64,000 bases of DNA, from assembly GCA_932521025.1 (NCBI GenBank), contig OW051473.1:6386001-6450000 (forward strand). Reading direction: 5' to 3'. The position numbers and the translations under genes are program-made. This DNA comes from Oscheius onirici (Eukaryota > Nematoda > Chromadorea > Rhabditida > Rhabditidae). This document shows, one piece after another, positions 1 to 28,577 of this stretch; the stretch's first letter is position 1; the number at the start of each line of letters is the position of its first letter. The notes below the pieces were generated by a model. That model was not told where the DNA came from. It ran no database searches and saw only the letters and a list, made by a program, of their open reading frames with translations.

Positions 1-44
1 AACAAATTAGTGAACGTTTTAAAATTTTACGGACCCTATAGCAG

Positions 45-2310
45 GGAAAATTTTGCCTTTTAATTCAACCACAAAAATTAAAGCCGTTCTTCCAGCTCAT
101 CACGAAGTCGTTTCTTTTCCTGGACATCACGACGACTCTCTAACTGTGGCGTCCAGTGACATTGAAGTTATCAGAAACGTGGACGCATGGTTAGCTTTCC
201 GCTTGTTTTTTTCAAATGAATACATCTTCAGGTCAGTAACTAGCAGCAGACTTACGAATGACAATATGCCATTTTCTTCAATGGTTTCCAAAGGAGAAGC
301 AACCGCCGCACTCGAAGCTCAATTGCAGTTGGCTGATCACCGACGCAACGAGTTGAAAGCTTCAAATGATTGTCTTCACAAGTTGAACGTTCAACTTCAG
401 CAGAGAATTGTTATTCTCAACCAACAGTAATTTTCAGATGTATATATTTTACAATTATTGTTAGGCAAAACTCATTGAAGAAAGAAATAGAAGATAAGAA
501 GAAAGAATGCGAGGATGTTTTGGCAGAAGGCAAGAAAATTTCCGATTATTCTGGAAAACAGTCAAGAGAAATTCGAAGACTGAAGAGCGAGCTGAGTGAT
601 TTGGAAAAGATCAAAGCTGAGCGCAAACGATTCAAAGATGAAAAAACTCAAGCCGAAGAAACTATTGAACTTCAAAAGGAGGAAATTTCCAATTTGAAAA
701 GTAAGATATTTCTTCAATTGTGAACTTATTTTCAACCGTTCAGCAATGATCAAAACTCTGGAATCGTCGTCTGAACAAATGAAAAAAGAGAACACAGCTA
801 GTGCAGCTAACAGTGAAGTTGTCCAGAAACATATTGACGCTCAAGAAAGGAAACTTTCCGACACTGAAGCCGAGATGAAACGAATCGAAGCCGAAAAACT
901 AACTTTGGTAAATGAGAACAAGGTACTTTTTTATAATTTTTATACTTATTCTTTTAAAGGAACTCCAAAGAGAGCTGGAACAGATGCATGCAGCCCAATG
1001 GGCGGATCGTCTTGCTGGAGAAAGAGCTAACGAAAACGCCTTGACAGTTAACCAAGATTTAGCTGAAGCTCGTGAACAAATTGAAAGGTTGACGTCACAA
1101 TTGAACTACACCAGAATGGTTTGACATGCAAATTTTTGTTGTAACATTTTTTAGCAATTGGAAACAGCCCTGGATCAACACAGCTCAATCGCTGAGACAA
1201 TTGCTAAATGTGAGCAGTTTATTAAGTTCTTGCAATAAATATTCAGCAAGCGCTCCTCTAATGGAAGAACTGACTGAACTGAAGCAAGAGCTGGCTAATG
1301 AACAACAGCTAGCCGAGGAATGTGATAAGAAGGCAAGATTGGCAAAGAAGGAATATGAAGAAGTCAGAAAACAATTGGCTATAAGTGAGGATAAGGTACG
1401 GCTTTACCTTTATTGACAATTATCATATTCTCAGCATTCACAAAACCTGTCAGTTCTGAGGAATGAAATCGATTCTGTTCTAAAGAAAAACGTAGCTTTG
1501 GAAACTGAAATTAATAGGTGAGTTGCTTTGTTTTTGTCAGAAATATAGTTTCAGGCTTCGACAAGAGAAGAAGCGAGAAAACAATGAATTCAAAAACGCT
1601 AGAAAGTCGTATGAAGATCGCTTGCAACAGCTCCACAATGATATTCTTTCCGCTGGAGAGGAAGCGAACAATTTGAGAAAGAGCCTTAAAGAATTCGTAA
1701 GTCACATACAAATATATTTACATGGATGTTTTCAGAAATCCGATAACGATGAACTCCGAGCTGAATTGTCCGAGCTGAAAAAGGCTAAAGAAGTAATCCC
1801 TAATGCAAGCGTACCATCTCCTGTTCAATTTTCGCGAAATGATTCTGTGGACATGCCGACTGTCTCGTCTATGCCGAATCTTCCTCCACTGGCATACACC
1901 TTTGCCAACAGTGGTCAAGCCGCTCAGGTATAGCAATTTTGCTTCTTGTTTCGAATATTTTTTCTCTTAGGTTGAACTGGAAGCACTGAGTAACCAGTAT
2001 GAATCGTCTATGAAACGGTTAGCTCAACTAGAAGGAGAATCAAAAAGAACGCTGCAGCTTGAGATTCAAGTGAAAACTCTCCAAAGGGAACTGAAGGAAC
2101 TGAATCATCAATACAATCAGCTATTGGAGTTGGATGGTGAACGACTCGAAAAATTGGAAGAACAATCGCAAGACATCTTTGATCTGAGGATTTTACTAAA
2201 AGAACAGGTACATTAATTAGACATACTTTTACGAAGATTGTTTTTAGTTGATTGCCTTCGCTGACGCGAAAGCACGAGAAGAGGAAAAAATGAAGAAGAT
2301 GACCGAATAG
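45..2310 (+). CDS. TMF1: TMF1/ARA160-type golgin, C-terminal half (5' truncated)
   Basis: Coiled-coil protein of the TATA element modulatory factor family, a Rab6-binding golgin that tethers vesicles at the Golgi. Exons I read: 45-189, 232-426, 465-700, 744-922, 960-1118, 1155-1209, 1247-1395, 1435-1517, 1555-1696, 1736-1927, 1971-2207, 2248-2310; all junctions are GT-AG and stay in frame. Most of the product is charged heptad-rich coiled coil. The block TASSDIEVI-like near the start (here VASSDIEVI) and the C-terminal segment with LKELNHQYNQLLELDGE resemble the conserved parts of human TMF1, whose last about 110 residues form the family domain. A Ser/Pro-rich linker interrupts the coil in exon 10. 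The gene begins left of the window, so the N-terminus is missing. A poly(A) signal lies at 2463-2468. Family call is fairly sure; the link to transcription implied by the old name is not shown here. Confidence 0.8.
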
Positions 2311-2462
2311 ATCCCTGTTAGAAATCCTGGTGTTATGTACAGATATTTGCTTTAACCATTCTCAGATATTAACAGATTTTTTGTATATCTTTCTACTAAG
2401 CGGGTAAGAAGAGTTGTGGTGTAGATGTAGCTTTTCACTCATTCGGTCTTGGCCATGGTTCT

Positions 2463-2468
2463 AATAAA
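2463..2468 (+). promoter_or_regulatory. Poly(A) signal of the TMF gene
   Basis: AATAAA about 155 nt behind the stop codon. Confidence 0.6.
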
Positions 2469-2469
2469 G

Positions 2470-5400
2470 ATTAATCGTCTTTTTCTCGATCTCGTTGTCA
2501 GCTGAGAGTGCACCGAATCCGCGTGATTCAGAGTGCAGATATATCTCTGCCAGATTATCATCATTTCATCCCTTTGGTTATCATGATTTACGAGGCCAGT
2601 TATTATAATGAACTAAGGTCACGACGGGTAACAATCGTCGTGGTTAAGGCTGTTACGAGCAAAACACTGTCTGTACTGGTTTACTGGGCGTTACCGGTTA
2701 TATGGGGTCCAGACACTTTCGCGTTACTTGAAAGGAAGCCTTCGTTGCTTCGCGACGTATTTCTCTCGGAAGGTATCAATCAGGGCCGGCGCTCTTCACA
2801 TATTTTTGTGCTGGCTGCCCTTTGACACCAAGGTCAGTCCACGGATAGCTGATTTCCAGCGGAGAGAACGAGAAGACGAGTGTGACGTAGATGACTGCGG
2901 AAGAGGAAATCTTCCAGGATCTCTGAATGATGACAATTTGCAAATGCAACGTCATTCATAGATGCAAGGCTACATATAAACGGACGAATGCATGTGAACA
3001 GAATATCCCCATCGCATTCATTCCTCTCTTCTGTCCGGCCCGGTAGGAGAGCTGCTGTAGATCCGATTCTTATCTCCTGTCCTAGATCTAACAAGCGAAA
3101 TTCATTCTCGAACTCAAAAAAACTTGTAGAACAAGAGACTTGCTAAGTGTGCGTCAGACATGGAAAACATCTAGAAGAGGGTCTAGATCTCCTTACATCT
3201 ACAGATAGTTCCACCGTACTCTGGGGCGAAGTATGCGACGATGTAGGTCAGAAAGTTCGAAGAAAGTTAGCTAGGTAGAACCAGCGCGAGGGATATCAAA
3301 GACATTGCCCTGAATTCAGTTGAATCTTCGACCGTTGCCGCGTCTGGTCGCACTCTTTTCTTTCTCTGTCTCTCTGCCCCGGACTGCAAACCTTAACAGT
3401 ACCGCTTTTCCCTTAAAGTAACAAAACACGTCCACACGTGTCGTCAGGGTTGAGCGAACTTGTTCGTGTTCCCAGCAGTTTTGTCCACTCTTTCTCTTCC
3501 GACGGTCAACTTTTTCATTCTAGCAATTTCGTCTCAGAGACAATCTCGGCCACCCAGTAAGTACTTTTTAAAAAGATGAGACGGAACGAACGGCCAAAGT
3601 GATGCAAAAGATCTTTTATCTCTCAAGTTCATCACACTGTTACTTTTCTCAGGAAGGACTCTTTTTGCTAATGCATACCGCGGGAGGGGAATGACAGTTT
3701 ATATCAAGATGTTACAATGTCTACCTCCGACGGACTTTCATTCAACAATAGTGAACTTATATGTTCGGGAGAGATAAAATCACAACAAGGAGTTCCTGGA
3801 AAAGATTACCAGCTCTGGATAATGTTTACCGCATCGCCGGCGGTCATTCAAGGTTTTGGCGCAGTTTACAATAGCGCACAAGGTCGTCGCAAAGCGCAAT
3901 GGGAGTGCAAGGCGGCGCCTCGACCCGCAATGGACACTGGACCTTTTTCACGCTTCGCAACATAGAAGCCGCCCAGGTTGCCCTCTATCTTCGCTCTTCT
4001 TTTCACGACGATCCCTTTTTTTTCTCTCAAGCTCTTAGCAACAGTCCATCTCCACGGGTGGGCCGCCATCACAAGAAGAGACAACCGTGACTTGCCTGCT
4101 TTTTTAGACTGTGAAGGTTGCATCGCCTGTCTGCGTTGGAAAAACTTTTTGGTCCGAATGAACATACCATAGTAGGTGTAAAAAGCGCTTGTGCCAATGT
4201 TATGGGTGAACACATTTAAACGGCCCACTCTCTTCCCTGTTCAGAAGATGACATTTTTCGTCGACGCTTCAAAGCATTTGATACAAGTTTGCCGAACTGT
4301 TTTGAGCGCGACGTCTGTGTTAGAATCTGAGGAAGACACTCTGGTGTTTCCTCCATACTCAGCCTGGTAGGAACCAGTTGTCGACGAATTTGACCCTATT
4401 TTAACGGCTGACTAGTCTGTCTCTTGGTATGCGTGATTCACCGCAGCTCTTGATCTTGCCAAATCCTTTCGGGCCGCCTGGTCATCTTTGGCACTTCCGG
4501 TGAATGGCACCGTCCATCTTACAGTTTTCTCAATCGTTGTTAGCATTTCCTCCTGTGATTTGTTGTGGTAGCTTCCTTACGTGATCAGAATCGGGCCATA
4601 ACTGTCACCATCTTTCCCTCATTTGTAGACACCCAAACATACTTTTGGAATCAATTTTTTTTCGCAAAAAATTTGTCGTTTAACCTACTAACCCTCTCCC
4701 TACTGCGCTCGCGCCAGTGACCGTCTACGGACGAAACTGCCTGGTTCGCGACATTTTACAATTTTGTCTCCTGCTCCGAACCATTTCTGATTCTCGAGGC
4801 ATCTACAGAGTGCAGACGACGACATCTCATATGTCGGCTGATGCTATCTACCTCTCGCTATCTGAAAGACAAAATCTCGGATGGCGCAAGTTGGACGAGG
4901 AAGGCTACGGCCTTGGCACAGAGGGTAATCCCTCCCTCACAGGCCAGTACCTCCCCAGCACATCGATTGCGTTCCATTTATCAGTCCTTCTACGCGATGT
5001 GTTCCAAATCTGATAATCACAGCTGGAACGTACATAAATTTCACTTTTGTGGTCACTCTTCCAGTCGGTCTCTTGCCCTTTTGCAACCAATAAAACTGTT
5101 CAGTCACCGAATATATCTCAGACAGCGAGGCGGGCTGTAATGCCACTATTGAAGATGATACATGCCGATTTTGAGTAAGAGAGCCGGACCGGCGGAAGTA
5201 TTTTTAGATCTCTGAATCAAGCTCGTGAAATCGAAAGAACTGTACAGACGAAGGATATTGCCCTTTCTCAAACTTGATCAACCTAAAATGGCCATTTAGG
5301 GCATGCGTGCGCCATGCCATTCCCGACCATCAAAATCACCAGCAACCAGTTGCCCTATGTCTAATATTCTAGTTTCTCTCTTCCGTCTTCAATTTCTTTC

Positions 5401-5476
5401 AAACCTCATAACAGTTTGGTTCAGTTTTAGAGCCTCCCCTCTTTCCCACTCTTCTTTCTCCTCTTCTGCTACTCCA
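2470..5476. other. Noncoding stretch upstream of fatty acid synthase
   Basis: About 3 kb with only short, codon-poor open frames in all directions and no recognisable protein, tRNA or repeat. It probably holds the 5' control region and perhaps untranslated leader exons of the fatty acid synthase gene. Pyrimidine-rich tracts are frequent near 3340-3560 and 5370-5470. Confidence 0.5.
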
Positions 5477-15785
<10,309 letters not shown>

Positions 15786-16170
15786 TGCCACCCTCCACAA
15801 TGTTCGGCAATCCGGGTAACGCCGTGTCGGCAGTGCCGGTGTGCATTTTGTTCTCTTTCCCAGCCGTCATTTGCGAGTGCCACTACGTGTCCCTTTCCCA
15901 TGTTCTCCTTTTTGCCATCTCTTCTTTAAAGGCCTTTGACTTTTCTAAGCATTTTTTGCCCCCTTCGGATCTTCCCCTGTTGCGCCCCTCCCTTCACCCT
16001 GTCGGTTGATCTTCACGATATTTTTTAACACGTTTTGCGCTTTTTTCTCTAATGTTTTTGAGTGTGATGTGTTGTGATGCAGAAATTATATAATAATATC
16101 AAGATTTTTAATGATTCCATTATGCCCTTCCGAAAAGCACCTGTTGTCATTGTGTTCTTGTGATTGCTGA

Positions 16171-16176
16171 AATAAA
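16171..16176 (+). promoter_or_regulatory. Poly(A) signal of fatty acid synthase
   Basis: AATAAA about 385 nt after the stop; the 3' UTR between is pyrimidine-rich and noncoding. Confidence 0.7.
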
Positions 16177-16389
16177 GCATGCGGTGCAACTCTCGTTTTC
16201 ACTCTCAGGCTAGGCTATCTTGAAACAACATTACGTCTCAAACCGTAAAGAAAGTGAACCAGTTGTGAGGAAGTTGAGCTTAAAGGGGAGGATGAGTCAC
16301 AAAATTACAGTCATCGGACACAGCTTCAAGGTCTGGAGGAAGACGGATCGCCCCGAACCCAACCGGTTCACACAGCGCCTTCTATTATC

Positions 16390-19271
16390 ATGCACTCGGT
16401 TGGCTTAATCCTAGCGCTCCTCGTGGTCCTCTTACAAGCTACACGTGTGCAGAAAGCCAACCGTCAGAGTTTGCAGCGGATCAAATTTCTTATCAACAAG
16501 GAAGCTTCCAGGTACATTTTTTTACAATTTATATTCGAGCTTGATTCTTTTGACATATTAAAAATGACTTTCACCTGAAATTCCTGCAAAAGGGGTCAAA
16601 AGATGCGCTCTAGTTCATCCAGTATTCAAGTCTTTAGGGTCTACTCGGCCGTCCAAAGCGATGCAATAGATGTTTTCGCAGACATCAGACGAAATCCGAA
16701 CGCAACACGGAACAAGGTTCGGTGACAAAGATTTCAATTTAACCTCCTTATTTTAGGATGAACTTTCTGTGAATGATCCAGAAAACTATTTTCAAGGAGA
16801 TATGGACCTGTCTGAACAACAGGTAAAGAAGCTGGAAGAAGAACTGAAACGAGGAAATCGTAAAAAGAGAAAGGTAAACATTTTTTGTTTAAGCTTTTTT
16901 ATTGAGGATTTTAGTGTTTAGGTTGGAAGAACACCTCTCTACAAGTTATGGGACAAGACCAGTGCTATCAGTTTTGATTTTGCCGATACAATTCCCAGAG
17001 CAACTAAAACTAAAATCAGGTGATTTTATAGTATTTTGTAACGACTTTCTCAGAGATGCTATGCGGCTTTGGCAGCGACACACCTGTGTTCGATTTCAAG
17101 AAGGAGGACCAAATGTAGATCGTCTAGAGTTTTTTGATGGTGGAGGCTGCTCATCATTTGTTGGAATGGTCGGTGGAACGCAGGTTTGAAGCTCTATATG
17201 GTTTATTCAATATTCCTGACAGGGAGTTTCGATTTCTACTCCCGGTTGCGACGTCGTCGGAATCATAAGCCACGAAATTGGGCATGCTTTGGGTATCTTT
17301 CATGAGCAAGCCAGACCAGATCAGGTAGACATTCTGAAGATACGACTCATTGCTTTTAGGACCGATACATTGCCGTGAACTATAACAATATCCCAGTGGG
17401 AAGATGGAACAACTTTCAGCCAGTCGGCAGGGGACAGTCTGAAACCTACGACTTACCATACGACACAGGTTGCATTTTTCCATAACAGTAATGTCTGAAT
17501 AGGCTCTGTGATGCATTACGGACCCTACGGGTTTGCTGCTGATCCATATGTTCCTACAATCAGGACCATTGAGAAAAATCAACAAGCGACAATTGGACAA
17601 AGATCTGGGCCTTCTTTTCTTGACTATCAAGCAGTAAGTGAAGCATATTTTGGTCATACATAACTTTAGATCAACGCGGCATACGGCTGTACGGACCATT
17701 GTCCACCAATAAGCTGTCAACGGAACGGTTATCCCAATCCCAATAACTGTTCACAGTGTATATGTCCAGATGGTGTCGCTGGTCAATACTGTACTGAACT
17801 GAGGCCATCAAATTCTATTTGTGGGGGTTACTTAACTGTAAGTTGAGTAGTAACTGTTCAATTGGCATTTGTCAGGCTGTAAAAACTCCACAACACATAA
17901 CGAGTCCATTGTATCCTCAAAGATTTAGCACCAACGCTGAATGTTATTGGTTGATTCAGGCACCTCCAGGTACAAAACGCTTTTCTTCATAATAGACCAT
18001 TTAAGGTGGCCGAGTGTTTTTAATATTTGAAGAAATTTTTGACTTCCGATGCGAAGACACGTGCGATAAATCTTACGTCGAAATCAAATATCATAACGAC
18101 AAACGTCTTACAGGAGCAAGGTATTCATTTCAAATATTCCAAGCACACTCAGGTTAAAGGTTTTGCTGCTCTACAATTCCCACAAACACATTCATTTCTT
18201 TTGATAATGAATTGATGGTGATTCTGAAGGGGTACGGTGGTGGAAGTCGCGGTTTCAAAGCAAAAATCTGGTCAGATAGAGGAGAAACGCCAATACCAGT
18301 TGAAACTGTATGTAATTGAATTTCCCGCTAAAAATAGTCTGTTTAGACGACAATGGAGCCGGAAACTTCAGAAAATCTTATCACTGAAACGGAACAACCA
18401 GTGTTTGTGACAGAAGCACCGAGTACCACGGCTGAGGTGAGCCTTGTTTGAACCTTAACAGTAATTTTTTTGATCTTTTAAATAAGCTTTTCTCAGAATT
18501 TCACAACGGAGTATATAACAACCGTTACGACTCCAACAACAACTACTATCACCACGACAACAACGCTAACAACGACCACAACTACTACGACACCGTTTAC
18601 GATTCCAACCCTAACAACGACACTTCCACCTCCAACCGTGGTTCCACGCACAGTCAAACCAATCGTTGGATCCATACTACCAACCTTATCCCCGATGTAG
18701 GCACTAGTTGTGTTGAATATTATACTTACTTCAGTCCCACACTTTTGCCAACCATAACTTTATCGACACAATCTCCAGACATCATTTCTTCTGGAGCAGG
18801 TAAGGCTCTTTTATATTGCCTACTACTTGAATTGCAGAATGTGGTTGTTCTGAATGGTCAGAATGGGCAGGACCATGCTCTCAAGAATGTGGGGGGTGTG
18901 GTCATCGTACAAGAACAAGAACCTGCGAAAAACCGCTTTGCAGGTAGAACTTGTTTTAGGAGCAATTAATATACGGCTTTTTAGAAAGGAGGAAAAACGG
19001 CCGTGTAACTTTGCCATCTGTCCCATGGGTACAAACTTTTTGATCAACAACGGCGAATTCCATATTTTGTGGAGGGGATGTTGTGTCGGCCTTTTCAGGT
19101 ATCACTTTTCGAAACACTTTAACGTTTTGCTACAGAGCTGGCACTGAATGTTCTGCTTTGGAAACGAACCAGAATCCGTTCTTGAAAATTATAAGCTCTT
19201 TGCTTACCGCCCAGGATTCCAAAAACAATCGTACGGACAAGATCGAAAAGATTAGCAGAGGAGAACATTAA
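16390..19271 (+). CDS. Secreted astacin zinc metalloprotease with EGF, CUB and TSP1 (NAS subgroup V type)
   Basis: Zinc endopeptidase of the nematode astacin group with EGF-CUB-TSP1 architecture; relatives act in hatching, cuticle collagen processing and moulting. Eighteen exons (16390-16511, 16638-16716, 16757-16873, 16922-17019, 17054-17183, 17223-17324, 17360-17468, 17503-17633, 17670-17837, 17876-17969, 18006-18120, 18160-18307, 18347-18436, 18497-18696, 18735-18799, 18838-18943, 18985-19098, 19136-19271) give 707 aa. Order: signal peptide (1-24), propeptide with the FxGD aspartate switch (FQGD, 79-82), basic cleavage site RKKRK (about 102-106), catalytic domain with HEIGHALGIFHEQ (His 199, 203, 209; Glu 200) and Met-turn SVMHYG (Tyr 258), EGF-like Cys cluster, CUB with a GARFCCS strand, Thr-rich mucin-like linker, one TSP1 repeat (CSEWSEWAGPCS), then a tail of about 80 residues. 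All catalytic residues are present, so it should be active. Which nas gene it matches I cannot decide. Confidence 0.92.
18508..18620 (+). repeat. Low-complexity ACA/ACG/ACT tract coding a Thr-rich linker
   Basis: Within the astacin exon 18497-18696 most codons are Thr (ACA, ACC, ACG, ACT) with scattered Pro, Ile and Leu. This gives a probable O-glycosylated stalk between CUB and TSP1. The DNA is simple and repeat-like, so its length may vary between strains. Confidence 0.75.
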
Positions 19272-19311
19272 CATTGTCATAACTTTCCATAAAAGAATAT
19301 CAACAATCGAT

Positions 19312-19317
19312 GTTTAT
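19312..19317 (-). promoter_or_regulatory. Poly(A) signal of the MRP gene
   Basis: TTTATT on the + strand (AATAAA on the minus strand), about 105 nt past the MRP stop at 19422 and only 41 nt from the astacin stop at 19271, so the two 3' UTRs probably overlap. Confidence 0.6.
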
Positions 19318-19421
19318 TATGACAAAATGGAGCGTAATACTTCGTAGTACTATTCTTTTTGATAAGATTACTCAAATCACAATCGAACCAGATCTGTTTT
19401 TCAATATAGTGAGAAAACGGT

Positions 19422-25846
<6,425 letters not shown>

Positions 25847-25869
25847 GCTCACGCTATCATGGAGCACAT

Positions 25870-28577
25870 CTGATCTGCAAGATTATTACGCGAAGAAACA
25901 GAAGTGATAAAAGATTGTAAAGCTTGAACTTGGTGTGAACGAGATGCTGTGTCGTATCAGGAAGCAAACACTAAGACCTGGGGCTATACAAACACAAAGT
26001 TTCTGTTAGTGAAAAGGAAAAGTGACCCTTTCACGCCCCTCCGAGCGTAGGAACTCGGTTGCCTGGGTGACAAGAGTGCGAAAAGGGTGCGAAAGTTCAG
26101 AAGGCACAACAATGGCCACTTGATTGTCTCTTGACAGTTTGTGAGAGCAATGTTTATCGAGACTGAACGGAATCGAAGAGAAGGCCGCAACAGCTCTGGC
26201 GTTTGCCATTGCGTTAGGGGCGGGTGATGACATTTCGCCCTTTCAGCCTCTGGACAAATATGCAAAGAAACAGACAATGTTTGCCAGACTATTGTTGTCT
26301 CTATTGTTGTACTATTGTATCATATAGATTGCCAAAATTGTCCTAATGAAAGTACGCCAGACGGAAAATCAAGAGTAGAAGAGGATAAACAGCGATTTTC
26401 GCCGGATAAATTGATCGCCAAATATTTGATCGCAACTTTTCGTACTTGGTAGAGAGATAACCAATAAGAGTAGACAGGAGAGTAAATTCTCACTTGATGA
26501 AGGAATTTGAGGTTTTTATAATCCTCGAATAACAAAATATCCAAGCGGATCAACAAGGTTATTTGTAATCCAGGTTTAGAATTAGAAGAGGAACAAAAAT
26601 GAAACTGGCAGTAACTCAAGATAAACATCTAAAGGGGAGGCATCTCGAAAGGTATTATGATGGCGCAAAAAAGATGATTCAAGGTTTTAAAGAGCGAAAA
26701 AAATATGAAAAGTAGAAATAATAGGGAAACGAGTAAAACTAAAACAGGTTTGCAACATTTTTGCGAAACAATCGTAGCTATTTGCGCCATTGTGGGTAGT
26801 CGGTGCCAATTGAGCTTGCGACTCTCGGGGGTGAACATCTGGCGGCAGCAAGGTCAACCCGTCGGTCAGCCCCAAAACGCAACACCTCCTGTCTTGTTTA
26901 CTTCGTTTTCCCTCGTTTTTCCCCGTCTCTTCAGATTTAAGAAGTGTCAAAGGAGAGAATAGAGTACGACGTATTTATCAGTGTGGCTGGAGACAAGAAC
27001 ACCCACGTATCATAGATTATCGCCCCAATCACACACCAATTGTTCTCCGTTCTCTCCATGCAATAACTTCTAAAAACTCTTTCATTTGAAAAATAAGTTT
27101 TGAAGCTCTAGTTAATTCGAATTAGGAAACGCCCTGTGACGTGTAGTTTTGCGCAACTAAAATAAGATAAACCTTGATACTCTTAATCTTACGAGACTGG
27201 AGAATGCGCCGAAAGAATAGGGCTACTTTCAAATTAGGGGATACGTATGTTGTTGCAAATTCAGTGGGCATACATTATGTAAATTATTTTGTGTCTCAAG
27301 CAAAGTTTAGGTGTAAATAAATGTATAAAAGCTGCGCACTATTGATTGTTGCGGAGACAGATAAAGGCAGACACAGCATTGCATTATCATAGACAGAAAG
27401 CAGGCTTTAGCGAATTTGGAACAAAGAGGACATGTTGCAAGCGATTGAAATAGGAAAAAGTTTTTTGACGCGCCAAAAGCCGAGATAAACTGGTACTTAT
27501 GATAAGGTACAGGTGATCGCTGTCCGCCAAATGACAGGTGCAGGATTCTTTTGTTCGAGACGTACGAAATCCGCGAGCCAGAGCAAATAATTGCTTTTTT
27601 ATGCAGCTGGGGAACCCAATAGTAGTGGTCGATAAATTAGATTGGGTGAAGGTGACAGACAAAAAGATGCACTGCAATGAAACGGACGCAACTTTAAACA
27701 CGAGCGAAACACAACGAAATGCGATATTTTCGCTTGATTATGAAGCTAGTTCGATGTACTTTTTGTTTTTGTCTACAAAAATAACCTTTTGTAAGAATAA
27801 ACAATCCGAATTTGTAAAGATTCCGGAACATTGTTCGTACTCTCGACATTTTTTCGGAAATTGCAGAAACATTTGTGTTCAAATACATTTCGAAAGTTCA
27901 ACAATAGACATATCCGGTTGAAACCATGGTCATGTCCATTGTAGGCTTACAAATCCTGGGAAATAATCTTGGCCGGAAACGGAAGCAACTCCTACGCGAC
28001 GTTTGCAGAGATTCAGTTACGTCGTTTCTTTTGTTCGCGGAGAGAGTAAAAAGAACCGAAAGTATCTCTAGTAAGTGTTTCTGTTGTTTTCGGATATTAG
28101 TCAAAATTGAACCTATTGTTTACGGATAGAACGGATAAACGGCGTTCTTAGCTTTGGCAAAACGGGACTATGCTCAAGAGAGAGACTGATGTCGGTTCGG
28201 CCACGGCAAACACACTCGCCAAGAGTACTCTCACCGACGCTATTTCACGCGGCTAGAACCACAGAAGGCAACAAGAGCCAAGTACACGGCACTTGTCAAA
28301 ACAAAAAACATTCAGTTCATTTATCCTTTTTTTTTGAAATTTGAAGAACCGCTTATATCAAAATGAATTATTTCGCAATTTGTCTTCTTCTAACTATAAC
28401 AATGGACAGTTACGTAGATATGTATAAGATATGACGCTTGGTTCCCCTTAAAACTTCTTCCACACAAGGTATAAACAATTATTTTTACATAAATATGTCC
28501 GGATACTGCAACACAGATCATAAACTTTGCGCGGAACGGATGATTACAATGTGTAATACTTGACATTAATGTTCCCA
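25870..28577. other. Gene-poor stretch upstream of mrp-1
   Basis: About 2.7 kb with no open frame that has splice sites or codon bias of the neighbouring genes. It presumably contains the mrp-1 promoter at its left end. A TATA-like tgtataaaagc at about 27322-27332 has no recognisable gene behind it. I see no tRNA, array or long repeat. Confidence 0.5.

Noticed and set aside
27322-27332. TATA-like box
   Set aside because: No gene with supported exons follows on either strand, so it is probably chance.
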